Both the position numbers and the translations under genes were made by a program. Shown piece by piece: positions 55,053 through 63,613 of a DNA stretch of 64,000 nucleotides (position 1 is its first letter; each line of letters begins with the position of its first letter). Under the pieces are notes generated by a model. It was not told the origin of the DNA. It ran no database searches and saw only the letters and a program-made list of their open reading frames with translations. The DNA comes from Microbacterium sp. LWH3-1.2 (GTDB lineage Bacteria; Actinomycetota; Actinomycetes; Actinomycetales; Microbacteriaceae), in NCBI RefSeq assembly GCF_040675855.1, contig NZ_JBEGIK010000001.1, positions 1,736,001-1,800,000 of the forward strand, written 5' to 3'.

Positions 55053-55156
55053 GGTGCCTCCATGAGTCGGGGTGCCCGCGCATGCGTGCTGTCGCTGCGG
55101 GGATCCCTCCATCTTGGTCACGGGTTCGGCCCCGCGGCCCGTTGCGGGTCGGTTTG

Positions 55157-56227
55157 TTACAGGTCCGATGCCTCCGGGGCCGCGGCGAGCCGTCCTTCGG
55201 CCGCCGCCAGGGCTCGTCGCGCACCATCGGTCGGTGCGATCGCGACGAGCCCTCGGTAGAGCTTCGCGAGGGTCTCGACGTCGAGGACGCCGCTGCGCGC
55301 GCGGTCGCAGTGCACCGCCTGGATCGCCGCCTCGAGCTGGAAGCGCCCGAGCGGCCGCCCGAGTGCCGAGGCACGGCGCAGCAGGGCGGCGCCCTCCCCG
55401 ATCAGCCCGCGATCCCACTGCGCCGGGTCCTGCTCGTCGAGCGGGGGCCAGGGCAGCTCGGCGCGGGCCGGCGCACGCGACTGCGCGTAGGTGAGCAGCG
55501 CGGCCAGCCCCCAGGCCTCGGGCTCGTCGTCGAGGAGCGTGGCCGCGAGCACCGCGAGCCACCGGGCCTCGTCGGCGAGCGACTCGCGCGGCTCGTCGCC
55601 CTGGTCGAGCCAGCCGATGGCGTAGGCGCCGTAGATCGCCTCGAGCACCGCCGGAAGCCGGGCCGGCATGTCGGCGCGCGTGGGCACACGGAATGGGATG
55701 CCGGCACCCCGGATCCGCCGCTTGGCGCGCACCAGCCGCTGGGCCATCGCCGAAGGCTCGATGCCGAACGCCCGCGCGATGTCAGCGGCCTCGAACCCCA
55801 GCACCGTCTGCAGCATGAGCGGTGTGCGAATGGCCGGGTCGATCGCCGGGTGCGCGCACGCGAAGAGCAGCTCGAGCCGGCGGTCGGGGATCACCTCGGC
55901 GCGCTCCAGTGCCGTGAGGGCATCGACCTCGTGCTCATCCGCGCGCACCGCGGCGATCCCCTCGTCCAGCGGCACGCCGGTCCGGCGGGCCGCCGACGAG
56001 AGGGCGTCGCGCAGTCGATTGCGAGCCACGGTGACCAGCCACCCTTCGGGATTGGCGGGGATGCCGGCGTCCGGCCAGGTCCGCAGCGCCCGCTCGAAGG
56101 CGTCGGCGAGCGCGTCCTCGGCGAGGGCGACATCGCGCGTCGAAGCGGCGACGACGGCCAGGATGCGGCCGTACGACTCCCGCGCGGTGCGCGCGGCGAC
56201 CGCGCGGGAATCGTCGACGCTCGGCAT
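55157..56227 (-). CDS. ECF42-type RNA polymerase sigma factor with C-terminal DUF6596/SnoaL-like extension
   Basis: The 356-residue protein has sigma region 2 (about 25-80: E-D-A-L-A-D-A-F-E-R-A-L), region 4 (about 120-165: A-A-D-I-A-R-A-F-G-I) and a long C-terminal helical extension containing Y-G-A-Y-A-I-G-W and A-L-L-T-Y-A-Q-S-R. This layout defines the ECF42 group, which is accompanied by a DGPF protein rather than an anti-sigma factor, as here. The ATG at 56227 overlaps the DGPF gene's end by one base. Confidence 0.92.
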   Translation of the reverse strand: MPSVDDSRAVAARTARESYGRILAVVAASTRDVALAEDALADAFERALRTWPDAGIPANPEGWLVTVARNRLRDALSSAARRTGVPLDEGIAAVRADEHEVDALTALERAEVIPDRRLELLFACAHPAIDPAIRTPLMLQTVLGFEAADIARAFGIEPSAMAQRLVRAKRRIRGAGIPFRVPTRADMPARLPAVLEAIYGAYAIGWLDQGDEPRESLADEARWLAVLAATLLDDEPEAWGLAALLTYAQSRAPARAELPWPPLDEQDPAQWDRGLIGEGAALLRRASALGRPLGRFQLEAAIQAVHCDRARSGVLDVETLAKLYRGLVAIAPTDGARRALAAAEGRLAAAPEASDL

Positions 56228-56607
56228 CAGCCGGCGAACGGGGTCCAGGCGCCGTTCTCGAAGCGGGTCGCGCTGGGCCGCACCTCGACGGTGCCCCAGC
56301 TGATCGACGGAGCCTTGCCGGCCCAGCCGATGGCGGCGTCGAGGTCGGCGACGTCGATCACGAACGTGCCGCCGAGCTGCTCCTTGGTGTCGGCGAAGGG
56401 GCCGTCCTGCACGCGCAGCGTGCCGTCGGGAGCCGTCACCGTCGTGGTCACGGCGGAGGGCTGCAGCACCTCGGCCGAGATCAGCACACCCGCCTCGTCG
56501 AGCGCCTTCGCGTACTCGTCGAACTCGCGCATGCCCTCGGCCCAGGCGTCGTCGCCCATGTCTTCGGGGGTCATCTCGGGGTAGTGGAGGAGGAGTGCGT
56601 ACCGCAT
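56227..56607 (-). CDS. YCII-related DGPF-domain protein, partner of the ECF42 sigma factor
   Basis: The 126-residue protein has the YCII fold, begins M-R-Y-A-L-L-L-H-Y and carries the defining V-Q-D-G-P-F-A-D-T-K-E motif near residue 65. AAAGGACG precedes the ATG at 56607. Such proteins are found almost always next to ECF42 sigma factors and are often their targets; the biochemical role is unresolved. Confidence 0.9.
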   Translation of the reverse strand: MRYALLLHYPEMTPEDMGDDAWAEGMREFDEYAKALDEAGVLISAEVLQPSAVTTTVTAPDGTLRVQDGPFADTKEQLGGTFVIDVADLDAAIGWAGKAPSISWGTVEVRPSATRFENGAWTPFAG

Positions 56608-56683
56608 GGTGTCGTCCTTTCTGGAGGGGGCGCTACACCCCTCTGACGATGCGAGCGCGTCCCGATCGACAGATCGGGCGAGA

Positions 56684-57247
56684 TCAGCCGTTGCCGAGTT
56701 CGTCGAGCATGCGTCGCTGCTCGTCGGTGAGCCCATCGTTCAGTTCCCTGCGGCCGGCGGATGCCTCGGGGCTCGGGATCGGTGGGGCCGCAGCATCCGT
56801 CGATCCGACTTTCGAACCGGTGGCCTTGTCATAGAGCGTGCCGGCGTGGGACTCGACCCTGTCGTCGATGGCGCCGTAGATCGCCCAGCCGATGAGCAGG
56901 ATCACCGGCGGGATGACCCAACCCCAGAACGCTCCGAAGATGCCGCCGCCGATGGAGACGCCGGTGAAGACGACGGTGACGATCCAGACGAGGAATGCGA
57001 CGGCGAACGCGAGCAGGAACTCGACGAGCTTCTCGCCGGCCTTGGTGCGCTGGTTCGCGGACTTCGCGGCCATCGAGCGGAACCACTTCTCGACGAGCGG
57101 CTTGATCCAGATGACGAGGGCCGTCAGCACGATGCCCGCCCAGAGGGCGGCCCAGCCGACGCGCGCGGGCGTCAGCCAGCCGACGATCAGCAGCACGACG
57201 ATGTTGAACACCAGCAGCGACGCGAACCGCACGACCCACTTCTTCAT
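56684..57247 (-). CDS. Hypothetical four-helix membrane protein
   Basis: The 187-residue protein has four hydrophobic segments (about residues 8-24, 30-50, 75-98 and 103-125) and a soluble tail ending L-T-D-E-Q-R-R-M-L-D-E-L-G-N-G, which resembles short SHOCT-like ends. The phage-holin-like topology is superficial. The ATG at 57247 starts the frame M-K-K-W-V-V. No function can be assigned; it appears to be a single-gene unit. Confidence 0.6.
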   Translation of the reverse strand: MKKWVVRFASLLVFNIVVLLIVGWLTPARVGWAALWAGIVLTALVIWIKPLVEKWFRSMAAKSANQRTKAGEKLVEFLLAFAVAFLVWIVTVVFTGVSIGGGIFGAFWGWVIPPVILLIGWAIYGAIDDRVESHAGTLYDKATGSKVGSTDAAAPPIPSPEASAGRRELNDGLTDEQRRMLDELGNG

Positions 57248-57313
57248 GGATTCACTGTGCCACGTCGCGACGACGCAGCGGAACGGATGCTGCGCCGCGG
57301 CGCCGCACTGCGC

Positions 57314-58108
57314 TCAGGCGATGGAGACCAGCTGCGTCAGGTCGTCGTCGGGGAGCGCGTCGGCGGTGGCGGTGACGGCCATGTCGACGAGGTCGGCGCG
57401 ACCGGAGACAACGGTGAGGAACGCCGTGTCGGCGGCATCCCTTCCCGTCGCGATGCGGACCAGGCTCGATCGCGGGGCGAGCGTGGTCGCGTCGACCACC
57501 CGCCAGGCGTCATCGATCCAGGCCTCGACGACCGCGTGGAAGTCCATCGGGGTGAGCCCCGGCGCGTACACGGAAACCATGCGCGCCGGGATGCCGAGCC
57601 CGCGCAGCACCGCGATCGACAGGTGCGCATAGTCCCGGCAGACGCCCTTGCGGGCGAGCAGGGTGCGGACGGCCCCGTCGGTCGGCAGCGAGGAACCGGG
57701 CACGTAGGACAGCCGCGTGCCGACCCACGACGACACTGCCGCGAGCAGCTCGGCGGCCCCGTCGATGCCCCGGAACTCCGCTGCCGCGGTCGGGGCCAAG
57801 GCGTCGGACTCGGCGTAGCGGCTCTGGCGGAGGTAGACGAGCCGCTCGACGTCGTCGGCTCGGGCGGTCTCGCCGCCGGTGACGGTTGCCTTGTATGTGA
57901 TCACGAACTCGCCGGCCGGCGCCAGGACGCGGTGCAGGCGAGTCTCGTGCGCGTCGGCGAGCTCCTCGATCGGCAGAGGCGTGCCGTTCGTCGTCGCGGT
58001 GATGCTCTCGGCTTCAGGGATGTAGTGGCCGGAGGCCGCGACGGCGAAGACGAGTTCCGCGGGCTCGGCGACCTTCAGGGCGATGCGGCTGGTGACGTCG
58101 CGCTTCAT
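57314..58108 (-). CDS. Transglutaminase-like (cysteine protease fold) protein
   Basis: The 264-residue protein has an N-terminal beta domain (about 1-90) and a transglutaminase core with Cys157 in K-G-V-C-R-D-Y-A-H, His191 in D-F-H-A-V-V-E-A-W and Asp206 in R-V-V-D-A-T, a complete Cys-His-Asp triad. Bacterial members are mostly proteases or amide-processing enzymes of unknown substrate. The ATG at 58108 begins M-K-R-D-V-T-S-R. No signal peptide is present. Confidence 0.85.
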   Translation of the reverse strand: MKRDVTSRIALKVAEPAELVFAVAASGHYIPEAESITATTNGTPLPIEELADAHETRLHRVLAPAGEFVITYKATVTGGETARADDVERLVYLRQSRYAESDALAPTAAAEFRGIDGAAELLAAVSSWVGTRLSYVPGSSLPTDGAVRTLLARKGVCRDYAHLSIAVLRGLGIPARMVSVYAPGLTPMDFHAVVEAWIDDAWRVVDATTLAPRSSLVRIATGRDAADTAFLTVVSGRADLVDMAVTATADALPDDDLTQLVSIA

Positions 58109-58175
58109 GGCCCCAGCGTGACATGCAAGCGGCGCCCGCAGGTGGTCTTGACACGCCGCCCGGCTTGCTTCAGTG

Positions 58176-58256
58176 CCCAGACCACCTCTTCTCGCCGAAA
58201 CCACCCACGGGGGTGGCCCGGGTTCGGGTGGACTCGGCGAGAAGAGGTGGTCTGGG
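58176..58256 (-). terminator. Long hairpin after the homoprotocatechuate operon
   Basis: Perfect 23-base arms (58176-58198 and 58234-58256, beginning CCCAGACCACCTC) enclose 35 bases with a smaller CCACCC/GGGTGG stem. It starts 22 bases after the hpaI stop on the minus strand and is the obvious 3' end of that operon. Confidence 0.7.
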
Positions 58257-58278
58257 GGAAAGGAACGAGAGCGTGGGG

Positions 58279-59082
58279 TCAGTAAGAGGCGCGATCCTCG
58301 GCGGCGCCGGACGGGATGAAGCGGGCGGCGAGGGCTTCGGAGCCGCGGGCGAGGAGTGCGACGTCGGCGCCCACGAGGACGAACGACGCGCCGGCCCCGA
58401 GGTAGGCGTCGGCGGCGGCCGGGTCGAAGGCGTTGACGCCGACGGGCTTGCCGGCGGCGCGCACCGCCTCGAACGCGCGATGCACCGCGCCCATGACGTC
58501 GGGGTGGGTCTGCCGTCCGAGCACGCCCATCGACGCGGCGAGGTCGGAGGGGCCGACGAAGACGCCGTCGACGCCGTCGACCGCGGCGATCTCGGCGGCG
58601 GCCTCGACACCGGCCGACGTCTCGATCTGCACGAAGAGCGACACATGGTCGTCGGCGTGCTGCAGGTAGTCGTCGACACGGTTCCAGCGCGCCGACCGCG
58701 CGAGCGCGGAGCCTACGCCACGGGTGCCCCGCGGCGGATAGCGCACGGCCGCGACGGCGGCTTCGGCATCCGTTCTCGAAGACACCATGGGCACGAGCAG
58801 GTTCTGGGCTCCGAGATCGAGCACCTGCTTGATCGTCACGGCGTCGCCGATCGGCACCCGGACGAGCGGGGTGACGGGGTACGCGGCGACGGCCTGCAGC
58901 TGGGCCAGCACCGATTCGAGGCCGTTGGGGGAGTGCTCCATGTCGATGAGCAGCCAGTCCAGGCCAGAGCCGGCGCAGATCTCGGCCACGAGCGGCGAGC
59001 CCGTGCACACCCACATCCCCGCGAGCGGGCGATCGGCGTGCGCGAGGACGACGCTGAGAGTCGGGCTCAGACGAAGCGGCAT
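58279..59082 (-). CDS. hpaI: 4-hydroxy-2-oxo-heptane-1,7-dioate aldolase
   Basis: The 267-residue HpcH/HpaI-family aldolase splits the last intermediate of homoprotocatechuate meta-cleavage into pyruvate and succinic semialdehyde. Motifs are L-L-I-D-M-E-H-S-P near 45, Q-I-E-T-x-x-G-V-E-A near 155 and F-V-G-P-S-D-L-A-A-S-M-G near 180. It overlaps the hydratase gene by 16 bases. Family members are promiscuous, but the operon fixes the role. Confidence 0.92.
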   Translation of the reverse strand: MPLRLSPTLSVVLAHADRPLAGMWVCTGSPLVAEICAGSGLDWLLIDMEHSPNGLESVLAQLQAVAAYPVTPLVRVPIGDAVTIKQVLDLGAQNLLVPMVSSRTDAEAAVAAVRYPPRGTRGVGSALARSARWNRVDDYLQHADDHVSLFVQIETSAGVEAAAEIAAVDGVDGVFVGPSDLAASMGVLGRQTHPDVMGAVHRAFEAVRAAGKPVGVNAFDPAAADAYLGAGASFVLVGADVALLARGSEALAARFIPSGAAEDRASY

Positions 59083-59852
59083 TCGATCACTCCCATGGGT
59101 CCGTAGTCGCACCTGACGGTATCGCCCCGCGACACCCACATGGGGCGGGTGAACGAGCCCGCGAGGATGATCTCGCCCGCCTCGAGCCGTGCGCCGTGCT
59201 GGTGGAATTTGTTCGCGAGCCACGCGACGCCGGCGGCGGGATGGCCGAGAACGCCGGCGGCGACGCCCGTCTCCTCGATCTCGCCATTGCGGGCGAGAAC
59301 CCCCGGCACCCAGCGGAGGTCGATCTCGTCGGGACGCTTGCGCACCGTCCCGAGCACCATCGCACCGTACGCGGCGTTGTCGCTGATCGTATCGACGATC
59401 GTGCGGCCCTCGAGCTCGATGTGCGAGTTCAGCACCTCGAGGGCCGGCACCGCGTAGTCGATCGCGGCGAGGGCGTCCTCGAGTGTGCAGTCGGGACCCT
59501 CGAGCGGCGTCTTCAGCACGAACGCGAGCTCGACCTCGATGCGCACGTTCGAGAACTTCTCGACCGGGATCTCGGCGCCCGACTCGTAGACGGTGTCGTC
59601 GAACATCACGCCGTAGTCGGGTTCGGTGATGCCCGTCGCCTGCTGCATCGCCTTGGACGTGAGCCCGATCTTGCGGCCCACCAGCGTGCGTCCCGCGGCG
59701 ATGTTCTGGTCGCGCCACACGCCCTGGATCGCGTACGAGTCCTCGACCGTCGCGTCCGGGTAGCGCGCCGTGATCCGCGGGATCACACCGTGCGTGCGAT
59801 CGGCCTCGGCCAGCTCGGCCGCGACCTGGGCGATGTCGTCGGGGTGAAGCAT
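59067..59852 (-). CDS. hpaH: 2-oxo-hept-4-ene-1,7-dioate hydratase
   Basis: The 261-residue FAH/MhpD-family hydratase adds water to the ring-opened dienoate before aldol cleavage. It shows V-G-R-K-I-G-L-T-S-K near 60, E-P-D-Y-G-V-M-F near 75, the metal-binding E-V-E-L-A-F near 105 and E-V-L-N-S-H-I near 140. Length matches the HpaH/HpcG family. It overlaps the aldolase gene downstream. Confidence 0.92.
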   Translation of the reverse strand: MLHPDDIAQVAAELAEADRTHGVIPRITARYPDATVEDSYAIQGVWRDQNIAAGRTLVGRKIGLTSKAMQQATGITEPDYGVMFDDTVYESGAEIPVEKFSNVRIEVELAFVLKTPLEGPDCTLEDALAAIDYAVPALEVLNSHIELEGRTIVDTISDNAAYGAMVLGTVRKRPDEIDLRWVPGVLARNGEIEETGVAAGVLGHPAAGVAWLANKFHQHGARLEAGEIILAGSFTRPMWVSRGDTVRCDYGPMGVIECRFV

Positions 59853-59884
59853 CCGTCTCTCCTCCTGGGGTCAACGTACCTTCC

Positions 59885-60083
59885 GCTCACCTGTCACAAC
59901 CGGTCGCCCGAGGGTGCGTTTCGTGACAGGCGAGCGGTTGGTGGGTGGGGTGTCTCCTGCTCACCTGTCGCAGACTGCTGGCAGGGGGTGCGTTTCGTGA
60001 CAGGCGAGCGGTTGGTGGGTGGGGTGTCTCCTGCTCACCTGTCGCAAATTGCTGGCAGGGGAGGCGCTTTGCGACAGGCGAGC
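59885..60083. repeat. Three tandem copies of the CTCACCTGTCACAA interspersed palindrome
   Basis: Copies at 59885-59935, 59959-60009 and 60033-60083 have arms GCTCACCTGTC-A/G-CA and T-G-C/T-GACAGGCGAGC. They are joined by an identical GGTTGGTGGGTGGGGTGTCT spacer between copies 1-2 and 2-3, giving a 74-base period. They belong to the same family as the pair at 28083-28197. They fill the gap between hpaD and hpaH within the operon. Confidence 0.8.
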
Positions 60084-60112
60084 AGACGGTTGGGGGGCGA
60101 CGGATGCCTCGG

Positions 60113-61279
60113 CTACAGCTGGTGGCCGAGCTTGTACTCGCCCTGCTTCCAGCTGGGCATCTCCTCGCCCTCGTCGTCGGGGCGCGTGTAGGAGAAGCCG
60201 TCGGCGCCGATCGTGACCGCCATCTCGGACGAGTCGGTGCGGGCGACCACGGGCTGCGGATTGCCGTCGAGGTCGAGCACGAGCGAAGCCTCGGTGTACC
60301 ACGACGGCACGACGGGGTTGCCCCACCAGTCGCGGCGCTGGTTGTCGTGCACGTCCCAGGTGACGACCGGGTTGTCGGGGTCGCCGGTGTAGTAGTCCTG
60401 GGTGTAGATCTCGACGCGGTGGCCGTCGGGGTCGCGCAGGTACAGGTAGAACGCGTTCGAGACGCCGTGGCGGCCGGGGCCGCGCTCGATGGCGTCGGAG
60501 CGGCGAAGCGCTCCGAGCTTGTCGCAGATCGCGAGGATGTTGTGCTTCTCGTGGGTGGCGAACGCGACGTGGTGCATGCGCGGGCCGTCGCCGCCGGTCA
60601 TGGCGGTGTCGTGCACCGTGGGCTTGCGGCGCATCCAGGCCGCGTAGACGGTGCCCTCCTCGTCCTGGATGTCTTCGGTGACGCGGAACCCGAGCGACTG
60701 CATGAAGTTGACGGCGCGGGGCACGTCGGGGGTGACCTGGTTGAAGTGGTCCAGACGCACGAGCTCACCGGGGGTGTGCAGGTCATACCGCCAGGAGAGC
60801 CGTTCGACGTGCTCGGTGGCGTAGAAGAACTCGTACGGGAAGCCGAGCGGATCGGTCACCCGCACCGAGTCGCCGATGCCCTTCGTGAAGCCCTCGGGGC
60901 GGCGCTCGATGCGGCAGCCGAGCTCGTCGTAGAACGCCACGGCCCGCTCGAGGTCCTCCGCGGACCGGACTCGGTACGAGAACGCGGCGACCGCGGCCAC
61001 CGGTCCCTGGCGGAGCACCAGGTTGTGGTGGATGAACTCCTCCGTCGAGCGGAGGTAGATCGTGGAATCGTCCTCCTCGGTCACGTACAGGCCGAGCACG
61101 TCGACGTAGAACTCGCGCGACGCCAGCAGGTCGGTGACGACGAGCTCCATGTACGCGCAGCGGAGGATGTCGGGCGCCGGGGCGCTGGGCGCGGGGATCG
61201 GGTTGTCGGAGAGGATCGGAGCCTCCTGGCTCACGTAGAAGCCGGAGGAGGTGCGGGTCATCTGGTCACGGTGGGTCAT
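60113..61279 (-). CDS. hpaD: 3,4-dihydroxyphenylacetate 2,3-dioxygenase (homoprotocatechuate extradiol dioxygenase)
   Basis: The 388-residue type I extradiol (vicinal oxygen chelate) enzyme opens the ring of homoprotocatechuate. It has two VOC modules. Metal ligands are expected in L-D-H-F-N-Q-V near 187, M-H-H-V-A-F near 245 and H-R-V-E-I-Y near 295, the pattern of the Mn-dependent MndD/HPCD enzymes of Arthrobacter and Brevibacterium. The C-terminal extension T-Y-D-x-H ... W-W-G-N-P-V-V-P is also typical. The ATG at 61279 or the one six codons later may be used. Confidence 0.93.
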   Translation of the reverse strand: MTHRDQMTRTSSGFYVSQEAPILSDNPIPAPSAPAPDILRCAYMELVVTDLLASREFYVDVLGLYVTEEDDSTIYLRSTEEFIHHNLVLRQGPVAAVAAFSYRVRSAEDLERAVAFYDELGCRIERRPEGFTKGIGDSVRVTDPLGFPYEFFYATEHVERLSWRYDLHTPGELVRLDHFNQVTPDVPRAVNFMQSLGFRVTEDIQDEEGTVYAAWMRRKPTVHDTAMTGGDGPRMHHVAFATHEKHNILAICDKLGALRRSDAIERGPGRHGVSNAFYLYLRDPDGHRVEIYTQDYYTGDPDNPVVTWDVHDNQRRDWWGNPVVPSWYTEASLVLDLDGNPQPVVARTDSSEMAVTIGADGFSYTRPDDEGEEMPSWKQGEYKLGHQL

Positions 61280-61332
61280 GTCGCGTCCTTGCGTGGTTTC
61301 GAGGAGAACGGTGAGAACGGATGCTGCGGCCC

Positions 61333-62865
61333 TCAGTGGCCGGCGGCGTCCGCCCTTCCGAAGGTGGGGTTGTGAGCGGGGCCGAGCGTGATGTGCACGG
61401 CCTGCTGGTCGGTGTAGAAGTCGATCGAGCGGTAGCCGCCCTCGTGGCCGAGGCCGGAGGCCTTGACGCCCCCGAACGGGGTGCGGAGATCGCGCACGTT
61501 GTTCGAATTGAGCCACACCATGCCCGCCTCGATCGCCTGCGAGAAGTTGTGGGCGCGCTTGAGGTCGTTGGTCCACACGTACGCCGCGAGGCCGTAGCGC
61601 ACGCCGTTGGCGAGTTCGAGCGCCTCCTCGTCGGTGTCGAACGGGGTGATCGCCACGACCGGGCCGAAGATCTCCTCCTGGAAGATCCGGGCGTCGGGGG
61701 CGACGTCGGCGAACACGGTCGGACGGACGAAGTTGCCGGTCTCGAAGCCCTCTGGACGGTCGCCGCCGGCGACGAGGCGCGCCTCGTCCTTGCCGATCTC
61801 GATGTAGCTGACGACCTTGTCGTAGTGCTCCGGGTGCACCAGCGCGCCCACCTCGGTCTTCGGGTCGTGCGGGTAGCCCACCACGACGCGGTCGGCCTGC
61901 GCCGCGTAGCGCTTCACGAACTCGTCGTAGACCGGGCGCTCGACGAGGATGCGCGAGCCGGCGGTGCAACGCTCGCCGTTCAGCGAGAACACACCGAAGA
62001 TCGTCGCGTCGATGGCCGCCTCCAGGTCGGCGTCGGCGAACACGACGGCGGGGCTCTTGCCGCCCAGCTCCATCGACAGGCCCTTCAGGAACGGTGCGGC
62101 GTTGCCGAAGATGATCTGCCCGGTGCGGCTCTCGCCCGTGAACGAGATGAGGGGGACGTCGGGATGCTTCACCAGCGCGTCGCCGGCGTCCTCGCCCAGT
62201 CCGTTGACGAGGTTGAAGACGCCCTTCGGAAGGCCTGCCTCCTCGAAGATGCCGGCCCACAGCGACGCCGACAGCGGCGTGAACTCCGCAGGCTTGAGCA
62301 CCACCGTGTTGCCGGTCGCGAGCGCCGGGCCGAGCTTCCACGACTCGAGCATGAACGGCGTGTTCCATGGCGTGATGAGCCCTGCGACGCCGATCGGCTT
62401 GCGGTTGACGTAGTTCATCTGCCGGCCGGGCACCTTGTAGGCGTCGTCGGCCTGCGCCACGATCAGGTCGGCGAAGAACCGGAAGTTCTCGGCCGCGCGA
62501 CGGGCCTGACCGAGCGCCTGCGTGATCGGCAGCCCCGAGTCGAACGACTCCAGCTCCGCCAGACGCGCGTCGCGGGACTCCACGATGTCCGCGATCCGGT
62601 GCAGCACGCGGGAACGCTCACGCGGCAGCATCCGCGGCCACGGCCCCTCGGTGAACGCGCGCCGGGCGGCGGCGACGGCGCGGTCGATATCGGCCTTCTT
62701 GCCGGCCGCGGCCTGCACGTACGTCTCGTTCGTCACCGGGTCGAGCACGTCGAACGTGTCGCCGTCGGCCGAGTCGACGAACTCACCGTCGATGTAGTGC
62801 TGGATGCGGGTCGGCAGGCCCTCGGGCACGTGCCGCGTCGCGAGAAGTGTCTGGGTGTCGGTCAT
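61333..62865 (-). CDS. hpaE: 5-carboxymethyl-2-hydroxymuconate semialdehyde dehydrogenase
   Basis: The 510-residue aldehyde dehydrogenase oxidises the ring-cleavage semialdehyde. The active-site set is intact: Asn in T-P-W-N-T-P, Glu in M-E-L-G-G-K-S and the nucleophile Cys in N-G-E-R-C-T-A-G-S-R. GAAGGAGCA precedes the ATG at 62865. The gene lies between the GntR regulator and hpaD, which fixes its role within the family. Confidence 0.93.
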   Translation of the reverse strand: MTDTQTLLATRHVPEGLPTRIQHYIDGEFVDSADGDTFDVLDPVTNETYVQAAAGKKADIDRAVAAARRAFTEGPWPRMLPRERSRVLHRIADIVESRDARLAELESFDSGLPITQALGQARRAAENFRFFADLIVAQADDAYKVPGRQMNYVNRKPIGVAGLITPWNTPFMLESWKLGPALATGNTVVLKPAEFTPLSASLWAGIFEEAGLPKGVFNLVNGLGEDAGDALVKHPDVPLISFTGESRTGQIIFGNAAPFLKGLSMELGGKSPAVVFADADLEAAIDATIFGVFSLNGERCTAGSRILVERPVYDEFVKRYAAQADRVVVGYPHDPKTEVGALVHPEHYDKVVSYIEIGKDEARLVAGGDRPEGFETGNFVRPTVFADVAPDARIFQEEIFGPVVAITPFDTDEEALELANGVRYGLAAYVWTNDLKRAHNFSQAIEAGMVWLNSNNVRDLRTPFGGVKASGLGHEGGYRSIDFYTDQQAVHITLGPAHNPTFGRADAAGH

Positions 62866-62923
62866 TGCTGCTCCTTCGTCGGAGGTTGTGGAGACGGATG
62901 CTGCGGCCCGCGGCATCCGTGAT

Positions 62924-63613
62924 TCAGAACGCGGGAAGCCCGAGGGCCTCGTCGGGGTGCTCGTGGATCATGTAGGCGTCGAGGGTCGCCGACCGGTGCC
63001 GGCGGGCCGCCTTCTCGATCTCGCCCAGCGGGGCGCCGGTCTCGATGAGCACGAGGATGTTCTCGTGCTCCCGTACGGACTCCTGGGCCCGGCCCGGCAC
63101 GAAGCTGAAGGTCGAGTCGCGCAGATGGCCGAGGCGGGCCCACTCGGCGTGCACGAGGTCGAGCATGCGCGGGTTGGCGCACTTCTCGTACAGAGCCGCG
63201 TGGAACTCCTGGTTGAGCGCGGTGAACGCTCGCGGGTCGAAGTGCTCGAGCGTCTCGATCATGAGCTCGTTGATGCGACGTGCGTTGCGGATGTCGTCGG
63301 CCGTGAGCCGGCGCGCGGCCAGCGCGGTGGCGGTGCCCTCGAGGATGGACAGCGCCTGCATGCTGTAGCGGTAGTGCGAGTCGTCGACCATCGACACGCG
63401 GGCACCGACATTGCGCTCGAACGTGACGAGCCCTTCGGCCTCGAGCTGGCGGATCGCCTCGCGAACGGGCACGACGCTCATGTCGAGCTCGCCGGCGATG
63501 CTGCCCAGCACCAGGCGGTAACCCGGCGTGAACTCCTGGTTCGCGATGCGCTCCTTGACCCAGCGGTACGCCTGCTGGGACTTGCTGAGCGTGTCGGCTT
63601 CGGCCGGGCTCAT
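62924..63613 (-). CDS. GntR/FCD family transcriptional regulator of the hpa operon
   Basis: The 229-residue protein has an N-terminal winged helix (about 12-75: S-V-V-P-V-R-E-A-I-R-Q-L-E-A-E-G-L-V) and a C-terminal all-helical FCD ligand domain with metal-binding His residues (N-Q-E-F-H-A-A-L-Y, R-E-H-E-N-I). It lies inside the operon between the RraA-family gene and hpaE and overlaps the former by ATGA. Control of aromatic-acid catabolism by an intermediate is likely. Confidence 0.9.
   Translation of the reverse strand: MSPAEADTLSKSQQAYRWVKERIANQEFTPGYRLVLGSIAGELDMSVVPVREAIRQLEAEGLVTFERNVGARVSMVDDSHYRYSMQALSILEGTATALAARRLTADDIRNARRINELMIETLEHFDPRAFTALNQEFHAALYEKCANPRMLDLVHAEWARLGHLRDSTFSFVPGRAQESVREHENILVLIETGAPLGEIEKAARRHRSATLDAYMIHEHPDEALGLPAF

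Noticed and set aside
56684-57247. Phage holin or prophage remnant
   Set aside because: The four-helix topology is superficially holin-like, but no lysin or other phage gene is nearby and composition equals that of neighbours.
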